Shown here in pieces: positions 41,864 through 51,300 of a stretch of DNA of 64,000 nt. The position numbers and the translations under genes are program-made. The notes below the pieces were generated by a model. The model saw only the letters and a list, made by a program, of their open reading frames with translations, ran no database searches and was not told the origin of the DNA. The stretch spans positions 124,001 through 188,000 of the forward strand of contig NZ_BPQS01000001.1 in NCBI RefSeq assembly GCF_022179385.1, in the 5' to 3' direction. Position 1 is the first letter of the stretch. Every line of letters begins with the position of its first letter. Origin of the DNA: Methylobacterium longum. GTDB lineage: Bacteria > Pseudomonadota > Alphaproteobacteria > Rhizobiales > Beijerinckiaceae.

Positions 41864-42718
41864 ATGTCTGAGACTGCCAATACACCGCGAGACGGCGCCA
41901 GCCTGCACGCGCCCCTGGCGCGGCTGCTCCGCCCGCTCGTGCGCCTGCTGGTCTCACGCGGCATCACCTTCCCGGCCCTCACCGACCTGTTGCGTGAGCT
42001 CTACGTGAACGTCGCCGAGTACGACTTCGCTCTCACCGGCAAGGAGCAGACGGACAGCCGCGTCTCCCTGCTCACCGGCATCCACCGTAAGGAAGTGCGG
42101 CGCTTGCGCGGAGCTGGCGCCCCGGTGAGTGCGGTCCCGGCCGTGGTCTCGCGGACGAGCCGGATCATCGCCCGCTGGATCGCCGACCCGGCCTTCACCG
42201 ATCCGCAGGGGCACCCCTTGCCGCTGCCACGAACGGCCGACGGCGGCGCACCGTCGTTCGAGGTCCTGGTTTCGGGCGTCACCCGGGACCTGCGGCCCCG
42301 GGCCGTGCTCGACGAATGGCTCGATCGCGGGCTCGCCTTCCTGAACGCCGACGACCGGATCGTGCTGGCGGAAGCCGCTTACGTGCCCCGCGGTGACGGC
42401 GCGGCGGACGCGCAGCTCTACTATTTCGGCCGCAACCTGCACGACCATATCGCGGCCGCCGTGGTCAATATCGTGGGCGAGGCGCCGCGGTTCCTGGAGC
42501 GGGCGGTCCACTACGACGGCCTGTCGAAGGACCTCGCCACTAGGCTCGAGGCACGGGCGCGCGAGATCGCCATGGAGGCCCTGCAGCAAGCCAACCGAGA
42601 AGCACACGCAGCCTCCCAGACCGATCCCGGCGGCGAGCACCGCTGGAATTTTGGCGTCTACGTATACGTCGAGGGCAATCCCCCGGCGCCATCCGCCCAA
42701 CCCGCCAACCGGCGCTGA
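41864..42718 (+). CDS. DUF6502 family protein
   Basis: 284 residues, soluble. The N-terminal third resembles a winged-helix region: LARLLRPLVRLLVSRGITFPALTDLLRELYV, then DSRVSLLTGIHRKEVRRLR. This pattern fits the DUF6502 family, whose function is not established but whose start suggests DNA binding. The ATG at 41864 has GATGAGG upstream; the frame is open back to 41804. Eleven bases separate it from the DUF5666 gene, and the two families often occur together. The repeated motifs upstream could be its own operators. Confidence 0.75.
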   Translation: MSETANTPRDGASLHAPLARLLRPLVRLLVSRGITFPALTDLLRELYVNVAEYDFALTGKEQTDSRVSLLTGIHRKEVRRLRGAGAPVSAVPAVVSRTSRIIARWIADPAFTDPQGHPLPLPRTADGGAPSFEVLVSGVTRDLRPRAVLDEWLDRGLAFLNADDRIVLAEAAYVPRGDGAADAQLYYFGRNLHDHIAAAVVNIVGEAPRFLERAVHYDGLSKDLATRLEARAREIAMEALQQANREAHAASQTDPGGEHRWNFGVYVYVEGNPPAPSAQPANRR

Positions 42719-42729
42719 GGGACCGGCCA

Positions 42730-44016
42730 GTGCGCGTCCCGCCCCACCGCCGATCCGTCCTACGCCTGCTTGCCGGTGCGGGCCCGTCGCTGTCGGCACT
42801 GCGCCCGGGAGCGGCCTGCCCGCAGCAGGCGCCGGGCGACCAGGGCATCGGCGGCACCGGCATGATGCGTACGGACCCCTCTCCCGAGCGCCCGCTCGGT
42901 GAGGGCGATCGCGGCATCGGGGGCACGGGGGTGATCGGCACGATCCGCGGGTTCGGCTCGATCGTCGTGAACGGCCTGCGCATCGCCTACCCGACCGAGG
43001 CGGTGGTCACGGTGGATGGCGAGCCGGCCAAGGTCAGGGACTTGAGGATCGGCCAGGTGGTGCAGGTCGTCGCTACGCGGGTCGCGGTCCAGCCCGACGG
43101 GTCCGATGGCGGCCTCGTAACCGGCCGCATCGACGTGGTGTCCGAGGTAGTCGGCCCTGTGGAGGCGGTGGCTCCGGGGCGGCTCGTCGTCCTTGGGCAG
43201 CGGGTCTTCACGGCGGGGCTGACCGGCGAATGGGCACTCGGAGGGCGAGTGGCGGTGAGCGGCCTGCGCCGACCGGACGGTATCATCGTCGCGAGCCTGA
43301 TCGAGCCGCGCGGCCCCGGCCCGGACCGGGTCGTCGGCCCGGTGCGCCGTGGTGAGCGCGGAGTGGCGATGATCGGTAATCTACAGCTGGAGGGAGTAGG
43401 CGTTCCCCCGCCCGGCAAGCGCGCCCTCGTCGTCGGCGAGTCGGCGAACGGCGGCCTCAGGGTCACGAACGCGGCCTTTGCCGGATACCCTTTCCCGCCG
43501 GGACTTCGGCAGATGTCGATCGAGGACTACGTCGGGCGCGTCGGCGCCGGGATCGAACTCGGCTCGGGGATTGCCGTGGCCGGACGGGCAGACACCTCTG
43601 TTCCCCGCACGGGCAGCGTGCGTGCGGTCCTGACGGCGCGCGTGGCGGGGGACGATGGCCTCACCGTCGAGCGCCTGCGTTCGGAGGACGGGGGCGTGCC
43701 AGTTGAGCCGCCGCGGGACATCCCACGCTTCGAACGCGACCGTCTCGACCCACGCGGCTTGCCCGACCGTCCTCTCGACGTCGAGCCCGGCGGGGAACCG
43801 CGGGTCTTCCGGATTGACCCCCGTACTGGGCCGGACGACGCGCCGGGCGCGGGCGGTTTCAGCGATCCCAGCAGCTCCGGCGGGGCTAGCGGTCAAGGCG
43901 GCTTGAGGGGTGCACCCGGGGTCGGCGGCCCGCCCGGTGCCGGCGGTGCGGGGCCCGGAGGTCCTGGTGGCCCCGGAGGCCCCGGCGGGATGGGTGGTCC
44001 CGGTCGTCCGCGTTGA
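42730..44016 (+). CDS. DUF5666-domain exported protein with glycine-rich tail
   Basis: 428 residues from a GTG start. After a short export-like N-terminus come repeated GIGGTG motifs (near 40 and 63) and beta-rich DUF5666 units: IGTIRGFGSIVVNGLRI, VRDLRIGQVVQVVA, and VVGPVEAVAPGRLVVLGQRV. The last 60 residues are a Gly/Pro collagen-like tail (GGPGGPGGPGGMGGPG). It is probably an extracytoplasmic protein. Its place just after the DUF6502 gene suggests one two-gene operon, possibly a regulator and its envelope partner. Confidence 0.7.
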   Translation: MRVPPHRRSVLRLLAGAGPSLSALRPGAACPQQAPGDQGIGGTGMMRTDPSPERPLGEGDRGIGGTGVIGTIRGFGSIVVNGLRIAYPTEAVVTVDGEPAKVRDLRIGQVVQVVATRVAVQPDGSDGGLVTGRIDVVSEVVGPVEAVAPGRLVVLGQRVFTAGLTGEWALGGRVAVSGLRRPDGIIVASLIEPRGPGPDRVVGPVRRGERGVAMIGNLQLEGVGVPPPGKRALVVGESANGGLRVTNAAFAGYPFPPGLRQMSIEDYVGRVGAGIELGSGIAVAGRADTSVPRTGSVRAVLTARVAGDDGLTVERLRSEDGGVPVEPPRDIPRFERDRLDPRGLPDRPLDVEPGGEPRVFRIDPRTGPDDAPGAGGFSDPSSSGGASGQGGLRGAPGVGGPPGAGGAGPGGPGGPGGPGGMGGPGRPR

Positions 44017-44168
44017 CGACACGTCGGCGACGAAGATTCGTACGTTATCCCGCGACCGCCGCCCAATAAGAGCCAGATCGTGTCTGCGATCTGGGAGGCG
44101 CCGGGCCATTAATCCCAGACGCGTGCGCGAACACACATCACGGCGATTTGAACGGTTTACGTGGTCAT

Positions 44169-44178
44169 AATTCCCACG
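44169..44178. promoter_or_regulatory. AATTCCCACG motif upstream of sulfotransferase gene
   Basis: Identical to 41772-41781 in front of the DUF6502 gene, and 35 bases before the sulfotransferase ATG. It may place the sulfation genes under the same regulator. Confidence 0.45.
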
Positions 44179-44212
44179 GATATGTTGCGCTCCTTCACAG
44201 AGGTCAACGCAC

Positions 44213-45336
44213 ATGCGACGGGCGATCGTCCACATCGGCATGCCCCGGACAGGGTCGACCTCGTTCCAAGAGGTGCTCGCTCGGCTGCGGCCGCGCCTCG
44301 GCTCGGTCGGTCTGTGCTACCCGAAGCTTGCACCCCCCGGCTCGCCCCCGCGGCGGACGTAAACCACCATCTGCTCGGGCGGGCCCTCGACGGCCGTGAC
44401 GCCGGGCGCCTGCGTCGCGACTGTCTCGACCGCCTGTCGCGGACGCTGTCCGAGACCCGCGCCGATACGGTGATCCTGTCCTACGAGGATTTCGCTGTGC
44501 AGCGGCCGGGCCTGTGCGTGCCCAGCGTCCTGGCCGACATCTTCGCGCGACACGACTTCGGCATGGATGTCGCGCTCGTGGTGAAGCCACAGGCCGAACA
44601 GCTCACCTCGGCCTACGCCCTGCGCACGCAGCTCATCGCGGAACCACGAACCTTCGAAGAGTTCGTGCGCCGGGAAGGCTCCTCCGGGCGCTACGACTAC
44701 GTGGCGCGGCTTGAGCCATGGCGCCGTGCCGCAGAAGGCCGGGTCGTCGCCCTGCCGGTGCGAGACCTTTGCTCCGAAGCGCCTCTGCTGGTCCGTCTCG
44801 TTGAGAGCCTCGGACTATATGCGCGCTTGGGACCGCTGCTGTCCCCTGACGACCTTACCTACCGCACGAACCGCAGCGCGGGCCCGGTCGCCGTCGAGGC
44901 GTCCCGCCGCCTGCACGGACTCGGGTTGCATCGCATGACGACCGGGCGGCACCCGCGGCGGCTCGGGCATCTTCTGGACGATCTGGCTCAGGCGCGTGGC
45001 CTAGACGCCGAACCGTTCCGCGGCAATGCGCCCAACGCCCTCGCCAAGGTCGAGGCCGGCCACGGACCCGCGAACGAACGACTTGCTGCGATTTGCTGGG
45101 GCCGGGGCTGGGACGCAGTCGTCGCCCGCGTGCCAATGCGCCCGCCGAATGAACTGGCCGGGCGGCCGATCCCACCCGAGATTGAGGCGCAGGTCGACCG
45201 CTTGGTGACGGAGATGACCGCGCGGGTCGCTTTCCGGACGCCCCCGGCGTGGCTGAGGCGGCTGGACGGTATCGTCGAGCGGGGCGTGGAGCGTATTGCC
45301 GACCTCGCCGGGCGACCGGCTTGGCGGGTGCGCTGA
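44213..45336 (+). pseudogene. Sulfotransferase-like gene with apparent frameshift
   Basis: The N-terminus reads in one frame from the ATG at 44213: IVHIGMPRTGSTSFQEVL is the 5'-phosphosulfate-binding loop of PAPS-dependent sulfotransferases. That frame stops at about 44360. The rest of the protein continues in the next frame to 45336 (NHHLLGRALDG, ILSYEDFAVQ, LVVKPQAEQLTSAYA). A run of six C at 44333-44338 lies at the junction and one lost base would explain the break. It may be a true pseudogene, a phase-variable tract or a sequencing error. An APS kinase follows at once, fitting a sulfation cassette. Confidence 0.75.
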
Positions 45337-45358
45337 GGTGGCTGCAGTGTACGAGCCT

Positions 45359-45970
45359 ATGACCAATCCGGCTCCGCGGTCCGACCTGACATGGCATCCG
45401 CTCGCCCCGCGGGAGCTGCGCTGGGCGCGGCTCGACCAGCGACCAGCGATAGCGTGGCTGACAGGTCTGCCCGGTGCGGGCAAGTCGACCATCGCGGCTG
45501 CCGCGGACCGATCCCTCATCGCCGCCGGCCGGCACAGCGCTGTGCTCGATGGCGACAACCTACGCCATGGATTGAACGCCGACCTTGCGTTCACGCCCCG
45601 GGATAGATCGGAAAATGTGCGGCGCGCCGCCGAAGTGGCGCGCCTAATGGCCGAGACCGGCACGGTGGTGATCGTCTCGCTGATCTCACCGTCCCACGCC
45701 GACCGCATACTGGCGCGGCGCGTGGCAGGAGACATCCCGTTTTTGGAGGTGTTCGTTGACACGCCAGTTTCGATTTGCGCACGCCGAGACCCGAAAAAGC
45801 TTTACGCGCGGGCAAGCAGGGGCGAGGTCGCCGCGTTCACCGGAGTGTCGGCCTTCTATGATGTGCCGGAGGCCCCCGACCTCGTGCTACGCACGGAGGG
45901 GTTGGCGGTGGCGTCCTCAACGGCTCCTCTGTGCGAAGCTCTGTTACGGTTGAGCGCGAACGGGTCGTGA
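45359..45970 (+). CDS. cysC: Adenylylsulfate kinase (CysC)
   Basis: 203 residues. Walker A is GLPGAGKST at 36-44. LDGDNLRHGLN and TPRDRSENVRRAAEVARL are the APS-binding segments, and ISPSHADR and FVDTPVSICARRDPKKLYARA are the usual later motifs. The enzyme phosphorylates adenylylsulfate to PAPS, the donor used by sulfotransferases such as the one just upstream. A GTG at 45338 is a possible earlier start. No ATP sulfurylase lies nearby, so APS must come from elsewhere. Confidence 0.92.
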   Translation: MTNPAPRSDLTWHPLAPRELRWARLDQRPAIAWLTGLPGAGKSTIAAAADRSLIAAGRHSAVLDGDNLRHGLNADLAFTPRDRSENVRRAAEVARLMAETGTVVIVSLISPSHADRILARRVAGDIPFLEVFVDTPVSICARRDPKKLYARASRGEVAAFTGVSAFYDVPEAPDLVLRTEGLAVASSTAPLCEALLRLSANGS

Positions 45971-45992
45971 ATGTACCGGTTGGTCCATTTTA

Positions 45993-46349
45993 GTGGGTAT
46001 ACCCATCCGGGCGACTATACCTTGGCGAAGGGCTATCGCGCTGTATGGCGGATTCGGCATGGTGCCGTCAGGCAACATCGGCGATACGCATAGTATGTTC
46101 CAAACCTCGCCCGGCTCGGCATCGACACTGGCTGGGCGTAGCATTGCCAACCCGATCGCCACGATCCTATCCGCCAGCATGATGCTGAGTTGGCTTGGCA
46201 CGAAGCAAGGCGACACAGCTGCGCTGACGGCTGCCGGGTTGATTGACCGAGCAGTAAAAGCGATGACCGGTTCTAGAACGCTGACCGATCATCCAGGTGG
46301 CACACAGCCTGGACGTCCGGAAGGGGCGATGCCGTCGCTCACGCTATAA
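45993..46349 (+). pseudogene. C-terminal fragment of isopropylmalate/isocitrate-type dehydrogenase
   Basis: The frame encodes only the last part of a beta-decarboxylating dehydrogenase: LYGGFGMVPSGNIGDTHSMF, GSASTLAGRSIANPIATIL and SASMMLSWLG match the NAD-binding C-terminal region of LeuB/Icd/TtuC proteins. The N-terminal two-thirds with the catalytic Tyr and Lys is missing, so this is debris of a truncated gene. The last 20 residues are altered. Confidence 0.7.
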
Positions 46350-46878
46350 CTCACCTAGCCCGCGACTGCTCAGCCTCACGTTGAGGAGCAGGATAATAGG
46401 TCCAACGTGGCTTGGACCTTCCACGGCTGTCGAGCTGCCCGTGGCTCCGCAGTGGCTTCCGACGTGGGCTTGATCCTAATGCCCGAAATCCGACGCTTGG
46501 TCCCTGCAGCGATGGGCAGCTATAGCACAGTCGATGTGCAAGTGATCGGCCGGGGCGCCTCGGCTTGCTCGCCCGCGACCCGAGGGTCGCTCGCCTCCCG
46601 CCGTCCGGGGGCATCGTCGTGACTGACCTGGGAGTTCAAGCGGAAGACATAGTGCCCGACGTGCCGACGGTGTTGGTCGATCACCATTTCCCCGCTCCCT
46701 GCCGGAGGCTGCCGCACTGACGGTCATCAGTGGCCATGGGAACCAGCCAATCCCAACCTGCAGCTTTCTCGCCCATGTTTGTGCGGAGGCTCCAGGTGGG
46801 ACGGACGATCTTGCATGGCTCCGCCATGGTCAGCCAGCATGCGTCGAATGACGCATGCTGGCTGACTCTTGTTGCAAA
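46350..46878. other. Gap with large palindrome
   Basis: Apart from the palindrome at 46829-46866 nothing is supported; the open frames are short and shadow-like. Confidence 0.4.
46829..46866. repeat. Perfect 17-bp inverted repeat
   Basis: GTCAGCCAGCATGCGTC, a GAAT loop and the exact reverse complement form a perfect 17-bp stem. It lies 12 bases after the stop of the minus-strand gene at 46879. No T-run follows on the minus strand, so a simple terminator is not obvious. It may be a terminator for both sides or a remnant of a mobile element. Confidence 0.75.
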
Positions 46879-47349
46879 CTACAGCAGGCTGGTTCCGTCG
46901 GCGCGTTTAGCGAAATCGAAGGGACTGACCACCGGTCCCGATTTCAACCATCCTACCTCTCGACAGACGGATATCATGAGGCCGCACTGCATCGCCAACT
47001 CGGCCATGGCCATGAACGGTCCGACCGCGTCGGCGAGCTGCAAGACCCGCGCCCAGGTCTCACGCCGTAGCCTGTCGGTGGCTCGGTCGGCCTCGCACGA
47101 CAACAACCTGTCAGCGCGCGCGACAAAGGTATCGTAGTTGACCTTCGGTTTCGCCCTCGGTCGCCCCGAGTCGGTGTAGCCCTCGAACATGACGCTGCTC
47201 ATGGCCGCCATCTCAGCCGCGGCCTGCAACGGACCGATCGCTTCGGCGCGCACTTGTATGTATTGTAGGATTTTGATTGGCACAGTGTGAGGACCCCGGC
47301 CGCATTTGCGCCTGGACGTGCGTGCACGACGATCGTTGTTCCTAGTCAT
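46879..47349 (-). CDS. Hypothetical protein
   Basis: 156 residues, mostly helical and soluble, with a basic N-terminus (NNDRRARTSRRKCGRG). Two sections look alike: GPLQAAAEMAAMSS and GPFMAMAELAMQCG are each near an Arg-rich helix, suggesting an internal duplication. No family is recognised. It is flanked by gene debris and the strong palindrome, so its activity is uncertain. Confidence 0.45.
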   Translation of the reverse strand: MTRNNDRRARTSRRKCGRGPHTVPIKILQYIQVRAEAIGPLQAAAEMAAMSSVMFEGYTDSGRPRAKPKVNYDTFVARADRLLSCEADRATDRLRRETWARVLQLADAVGPFMAMAELAMQCGLMISVCREVGWLKSGPVVSPFDFAKRADGTSLL

Positions 47350-48110
47350 TGTAGTACTCGCTGCTCTAGGGTGCGGTTGTGCATCCCCTAAGCTTTTACG
47401 AGTCTGCCTACGGGTACGTGCGAGCCGAGATGGGGACGGTCGCTGAGGCGCCGACGTCATTAGCGGATCCGTACCGCTGGGCCCGCACGCAAATTTGCTC
47501 GGGCTCGACCGGATCCTGATCAATCACTCCATCCCCATCGCGGTCGGTGGATTTACCGATCGGGGCCTTGTCGAGGTCGCGGAATGAGCCGCCGTCTCGA
47601 TGCATCTTGGTTTATAATCCTCTGGTAAACCCGGTGCGGTCGAAGGCGGTATGCCGTCCAGGTCCGCGGCTCGGCACGATGCGGGATGCCGATGAACCCC
47701 GGGCCACGCGCAACCGGTCCAATACGTGACCTCGCTCAGCGGCTCCGAGTAAGTCAGCGCGAACACCTTGGCGGTTGTCTCGGTGAAGCGGGGCGGGCGC
47801 CCCATAGCCGCAACTTTTCACGCAGAAAAGCCGTCGAACTTGCTCACCGCAGCGCTATTATCAGCGCCACGCGGCCGGGCCCCGACACCGACCTGCTGCC
47901 GCGCCATGTCCTGCACGCCGCGTCGCTCGGTCGCCATCAGGACAATTCTGGCACACCGGACGCAACTGAGGGTCGGACGTGGTCGTTTACGAAAACGATC
48001 AGCCATGCCTCAGCAGCATCGAGGAACATGCGGACGGTTCACGGCGCTCGTACAACCTCGCACGATTCAGAACCTCCGTGGATCTTTGTGCCCGCCGGCC
48101 AGCACTAGGA
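47350..48110. other. Debris region
   Basis: Contains the transposase fragment at 47677-47805 and short open frames, one with a DRDGDGVIDQDP segment, but no intact gene is supported. Confidence 0.4.
47677..47805 (-). pseudogene. IS630-type transposase fragment
   Basis: The segment TAKVFALTYSEPLSEVTYWTG matches in style the N-terminal helix-turn-helix area of IS630-family transposases, which typically reads ALT-SEPP--TTHWTGRAMA. After about 40 residues the likeness ends and no catalytic DDE region is found. It is a small remnant. Confidence 0.5.
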
Positions 48111-49085
48111 TCAGCGAGGCGCCGCGAAGCTTGTCGCCAAGCCAAATATCAGCTTCACGAATTCCTGCGGCAGGCGATTGACCTGCTGAAAAATTTGGAC
48201 CTTCTGACCGTTTTCGTCGATGCCCTCCCAGGTCAGCAGGTCCCTATGGTGACCGGTCGGCTCGACGCGGCTGCTGTCGTCGGTACGTTCCGCCTGATTA
48301 TCTAAGGGGACATCCCGGCCATCCCTCTTGGCCATCGCTGCTCTCATCATTGCCGCCCAGCCTGCCGCCAGCTCGCCAATGGGTTCAGAGGCGATGTCGA
48401 CCAGCTCTGATGCCTGCTCAGCACTGCCGCGGACTGGATCTGACGCCTGCTCGGCCTCGCTGTCGGGTTTGTAGCGTTGCCAAGCGTGGAGGCCCTCGCC
48501 GGGCTTTGCACTCAAGGCAACAACCTCGCTCGGTTTAATATTCCGTTTGATCAAGTTTTTAATCACCGTCACGTCGCGACTATAAAGCTTTCCAGCACGT
48601 CGAACATCTTCTTTCGTTTCACTTTCACCATAATTTATATGCAACTCTACAATTAGTCTCAGTGGAGTATAATAATTTTTCACATTTATTTTCAGTTTGT
48701 GTGCCGCTTCTATCATCGACTCGCTTATTATACGATTTTCTTTAAACATTGCATAAACAGAATATGCCGTCGCTATGCTTTCATAGCGCTGCCTCATACT
48801 TGAACTGTGAGATTTTACAATACTGTCGGCAATGATACCAATCTTTTCGCTTGAATTAGCCCGATCGAATGCGTTACAACCATCGCGGCCTAGTAGGTAA
48901 ATTTCGGCATCGTCAATGATATCCTGCGTCACTACCGGATCGCTCAAGATTGAATCGTCGATCGATCGATTACGTCGCTTCACCGACGTCTTCTCACGCT
49001 GTAGCGACCGAGCCGGGGTGACCTGCATATGCGAAGGCGCGGCTCGTGTCGGACGCTTCGGTCCGCTGCGTTCATAAGGTGCCAT
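48111..49085 (-). CDS. Hypothetical protein of mobile-element type
   Basis: 324 residues from an ATG at 49085, with an Arg/Lys/Pro-rich N-terminus, a helical centre (EKIGIIADSIVKSHSSSMRQRYES, YYTPLRLIVELHINYGE, DVTVIKNLIKRNIKPSEVVALS) and a long acidic linker. The coding DNA from 48530 to 48980 is strikingly AT-rich against its neighbours, a sign of recent arrival. No family is recognised; the central part resembles nothing firm. It lies upstream of the replication-like genes of the same putative element. Confidence 0.55.
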   Translation of the reverse strand: MAPYERSGPKRPTRAAPSHMQVTPARSLQREKTSVKRRNRSIDDSILSDPVVTQDIIDDAEIYLLGRDGCNAFDRANSSEKIGIIADSIVKSHSSSMRQRYESIATAYSVYAMFKENRIISESMIEAAHKLKINVKNYYTPLRLIVELHINYGESETKEDVRRAGKLYSRDVTVIKNLIKRNIKPSEVVALSAKPGEGLHAWQRYKPDSEAEQASDPVRGSAEQASELVDIASEPIGELAAGWAAMMRAAMAKRDGRDVPLDNQAERTDDSSRVEPTGHHRDLLTWEGIDENGQKVQIFQQVNRLPQEFVKLIFGLATSFAAPR

Positions 49086-49443
49086 CGGTTAGCTCCAGAC
49101 TGTGACGTCGGTCTGTACTACAGACGCAATGGCGCTGCAAAATTTTGGTTCCACTGGCCGCGCGCTCAGAGGCGCTGGTTAACTCGCCGTTAACGAACTG
49201 CCGTGATCGAGCGCTTCAGCAGCCGCAGGTATCGAGAGCTGGGCACACGCGTCGTGCGCTTCGTTACGCGCCTGCTCGAAGGTTCCAATGCGACCGAGGT
49301 TGAGAGGTCGCCGCGCGGCACCTCGTCAGATGGATGAGAAACCGACTGAAAGCGCGTTTCCAAGATGGCATCAGCACGTCAGCCTTGGCCACGGGCTTAC
49401 GGTGGGGAACACCGGAGCGCCCCCCACCGCGTGAATCACAGCA
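49086..49443. other. Gap without convincing gene
   Basis: Nothing is supported between the two minus-strand hypothetical genes. Confidence 0.4.
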
Positions 49444-49710
49444 TTAGAAATCGATCCGCTGGTGCCGCCGCAGCCGCCTCGCGACGTCCTCCAGTACGTC
49501 TGCGGCAACCTCGCGGCTTCGCAGCTTGGCGAGGCACCCCGACGCGCACTCGATCAACGTCGTAATCGTTTCGATCGTTGAGATTTCCTGCCTCGGCTGA
49601 AACCCCACCCGCGAAGCGATGAACTCGCGGAAAGCGATTTTCAGCGCCAGGCGTGCCGCGTTGCCTTGGTCGTGAAAGCGGAATGCATCCTCAAGCGGTT
49701 TGGAAGTCAT
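49444..49710 (-). CDS. Small helical hypothetical protein
   Basis: 88 residues. The ATG at 49710 has a good ribosome site (GGAGAAAG). Sequence is helical with regularly spaced Arg and Leu (ARLALKIAFREFIASR, AADVLEDVARRLRRHQ). No family recognised. It is divergent from another small frame only 25 bases away and belongs to the same putative mobile element. Confidence 0.5.
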   Translation of the reverse strand: MTSKPLEDAFRFHDQGNAARLALKIAFREFIASRVGFQPRQEISTIETITTLIECASGCLAKLRSREVAADVLEDVARRLRRHQRIDF

Positions 49711-49735
49711 AAGTCTTTCTCCGATCAGCGGCGGC

Positions 49736-49984
49736 ATGATCACCACCGATCAGTTTTTACGGGTCCGACGCCTTTTAGCCGGGCGCGCAGCGCGCGACTC
49801 GGTCGGCTACGCGGCAGCCGCGGCTGACGTCGAGCTCAACAGCGACAACCTGCAGCGCACTGGAAAAGCCGCTCAGATGTGGCGCGCGCGGGTGGAGGTT
49901 AGGGAGCGCCGCGCCTGGCCGCTCGAATACATCGCGCATCAAAGCCTGCTCAGGCGACCTCGCGCGCCCGACACTCGGCGCTGA
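49736..49984 (+). CDS. Small hypothetical protein, possible HTH
   Basis: 82 residues. The segment DQFLRVRRLLAGRAARDSVGYAAAAADVELNSDNLQR is laid out like a short helix-turn-helix reader, and the latter half is rich in Arg. Weak ribosome site. It begins 25 bases from the divergent gene at 49710. Low certainty. Confidence 0.35.
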   Translation: MITTDQFLRVRRLLAGRAARDSVGYAAAAADVELNSDNLQRTGKAAQMWRARVEVRERRAWPLEYIAHQSLLRRPRAPDTRR

Positions 49985-50042
49985 TCCCGAGCACCCGGAC
50001 CAGACTCGTAAAAGCTCATCGTCACAGCCCTGGAGCACGACG

Positions 50043-50294
50043 ATGAAAAACTTAAACCTCGAAACATCGACGGCAACCGCGTTCAGCAATCACGACACTC
50101 TGCTGACCGAGTTCGACCTCGCGCGCCGGCAAAATCGATCGGTCAAAACGATCCGCAACCAACGGGTGCTCGGCGGCGGCGTGCCGTTCATCAAAATAGG
50201 GCGCCTCGTTCGCTACCGCTTGTCCGACGTGATTCCCTGGGAGAACGCGCGGCTTCACAGCAGCACGAGCGATCGGGGTGGCGCCGATGCGTGA
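50043..50294 (+). CDS. AlpA/excisionase-like HTH protein
   Basis: 83 residues. LLTEFDLARRQNRSVKTIRNQR then GGGVPFIKIGRLVRYRLSDVIPWENAR fits the winged helix-turn-helix of AlpA/excisionase proteins, including the ending FIKIGR-VRY---D. In mobile elements such genes direct excision or control replication genes. It overlaps the next gene by eight bases. Confidence 0.8.
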   Translation: MKNLNLETSTATAFSNHDTLLTEFDLARRQNRSVKTIRNQRVLGGGVPFIKIGRLVRYRLSDVIPWENARLHSSTSDRGGADA

Positions 50295-51096
50295 CGGCGA
50301 CATTCTCCCTCCGGGGTTTGAGACCGTACTGCAAGTGCGGGAACGGCGGGACCGGCTGGTCCGGCAGCTCGCCCGCAGCCTTGAACCCGGTGCACCCGAA
50401 CTCACGTCGCGCCTTGAACTCTGTCGGAAAGGCGATCGTTGCGGCTCGGGGGCTTGTCACGTTTGCCAGCGGCTGGAGCGGAAGATCCTAATACGGGCGG
50501 CCGACGCAGCCCTGCGAAGGGATGGGCCACTCACGCGACTATCGTGGATCCCGCAGGGCGGCGTGATCCCGCTCGGCGGCCTCGCGGCGTTCGACCTCCG
50601 GCGGTTCATCGCGAGCCGCCTGCGGGCCCTACAACGGGCCCTACCGAGCATCGTGGTGTTCGGCGGCGTCGACGTCTCCCTGAACACCTTCGAAAACGGT
50701 GTGCCAGTCTGGGTGGTGCACCTGTACCTGCTGATCGAGGCGGCGAACACCAAGGCTCTGCGGGCAGCGATCCTAGCCCGCTGCCCTGGTGAACCGTCCG
50801 CTCCGCGGCCTTTCCAGTTCTGGGAAGTCAGCAGGGCAGGGCGAGCAAAGGTGTTCAGCTACGCAGTAAAGGCAGCGTTCTATAAGCGCTCCGGCTTCAT
50901 CGACGCCACTGGCCGGGCGAACACGCGGCCCCAAGCCCTGCCGGCCGGGGCCGCGGTTGAAGCCGCGCTGTTCCTCGATCGCTGGCCCCTGCAGCGCCGC
51001 CTGATCCTGCACGGCCTGCGCCTCGTTCACGGGTGCGACGGGCTGCGACTCGTGCGCCGTAACGGCGGGGCCAGTCGTCGAGGGTCGAGGCCGTGA
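50287..51096 (+). CDS. Putative replication-associated protein with Cys-rich motif
   Basis: 269 residues from the ATG at 50287. A cysteine cluster CRKGDRCGSGACHVCQR near residue 43 could bind zinc. FGGVDVSLN, then WVVHLYLLIEA, then SYAVKAAFYKR are laid out like the three motifs of HUH replication initiators, but the metal-binding His-x-His is altered to His-x-Tyr, so this is tentative. It lies between an AlpA-like gene and a DUF927-type ATPase, as in replication modules of small integrative elements. Confidence 0.5.
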   Translation: MRDGDILPPGFETVLQVRERRDRLVRQLARSLEPGAPELTSRLELCRKGDRCGSGACHVCQRLERKILIRAADAALRRDGPLTRLSWIPQGGVIPLGGLAAFDLRRFIASRLRALQRALPSIVVFGGVDVSLNTFENGVPVWVVHLYLLIEAANTKALRAAILARCPGEPSAPRPFQFWEVSRAGRAKVFSYAVKAAFYKRSGFIDATGRANTRPQALPAGAAVEAALFLDRWPLQRRLILHGLRLVHGCDGLRLVRRNGGASRRGSRP

Positions 51097-51300
51097 AATC
51101 GGCGAGGGGCCGCTCGATGCCTTCGGAGGATCTGTTGAGGGCAACGAGCGGCCTGTTGAGGGCAGGTGGGCGGTGTCGAGGTGGGTATTGGCAGCAACAC
51201 TGCACCGATTAGGCACACCAATTAGCACACGGGCACCGCAAAAGGTGGGGCGGGTGGGACAAGTGGGACGATCTGAGCGACGCCACAACTGATAGGAGAC

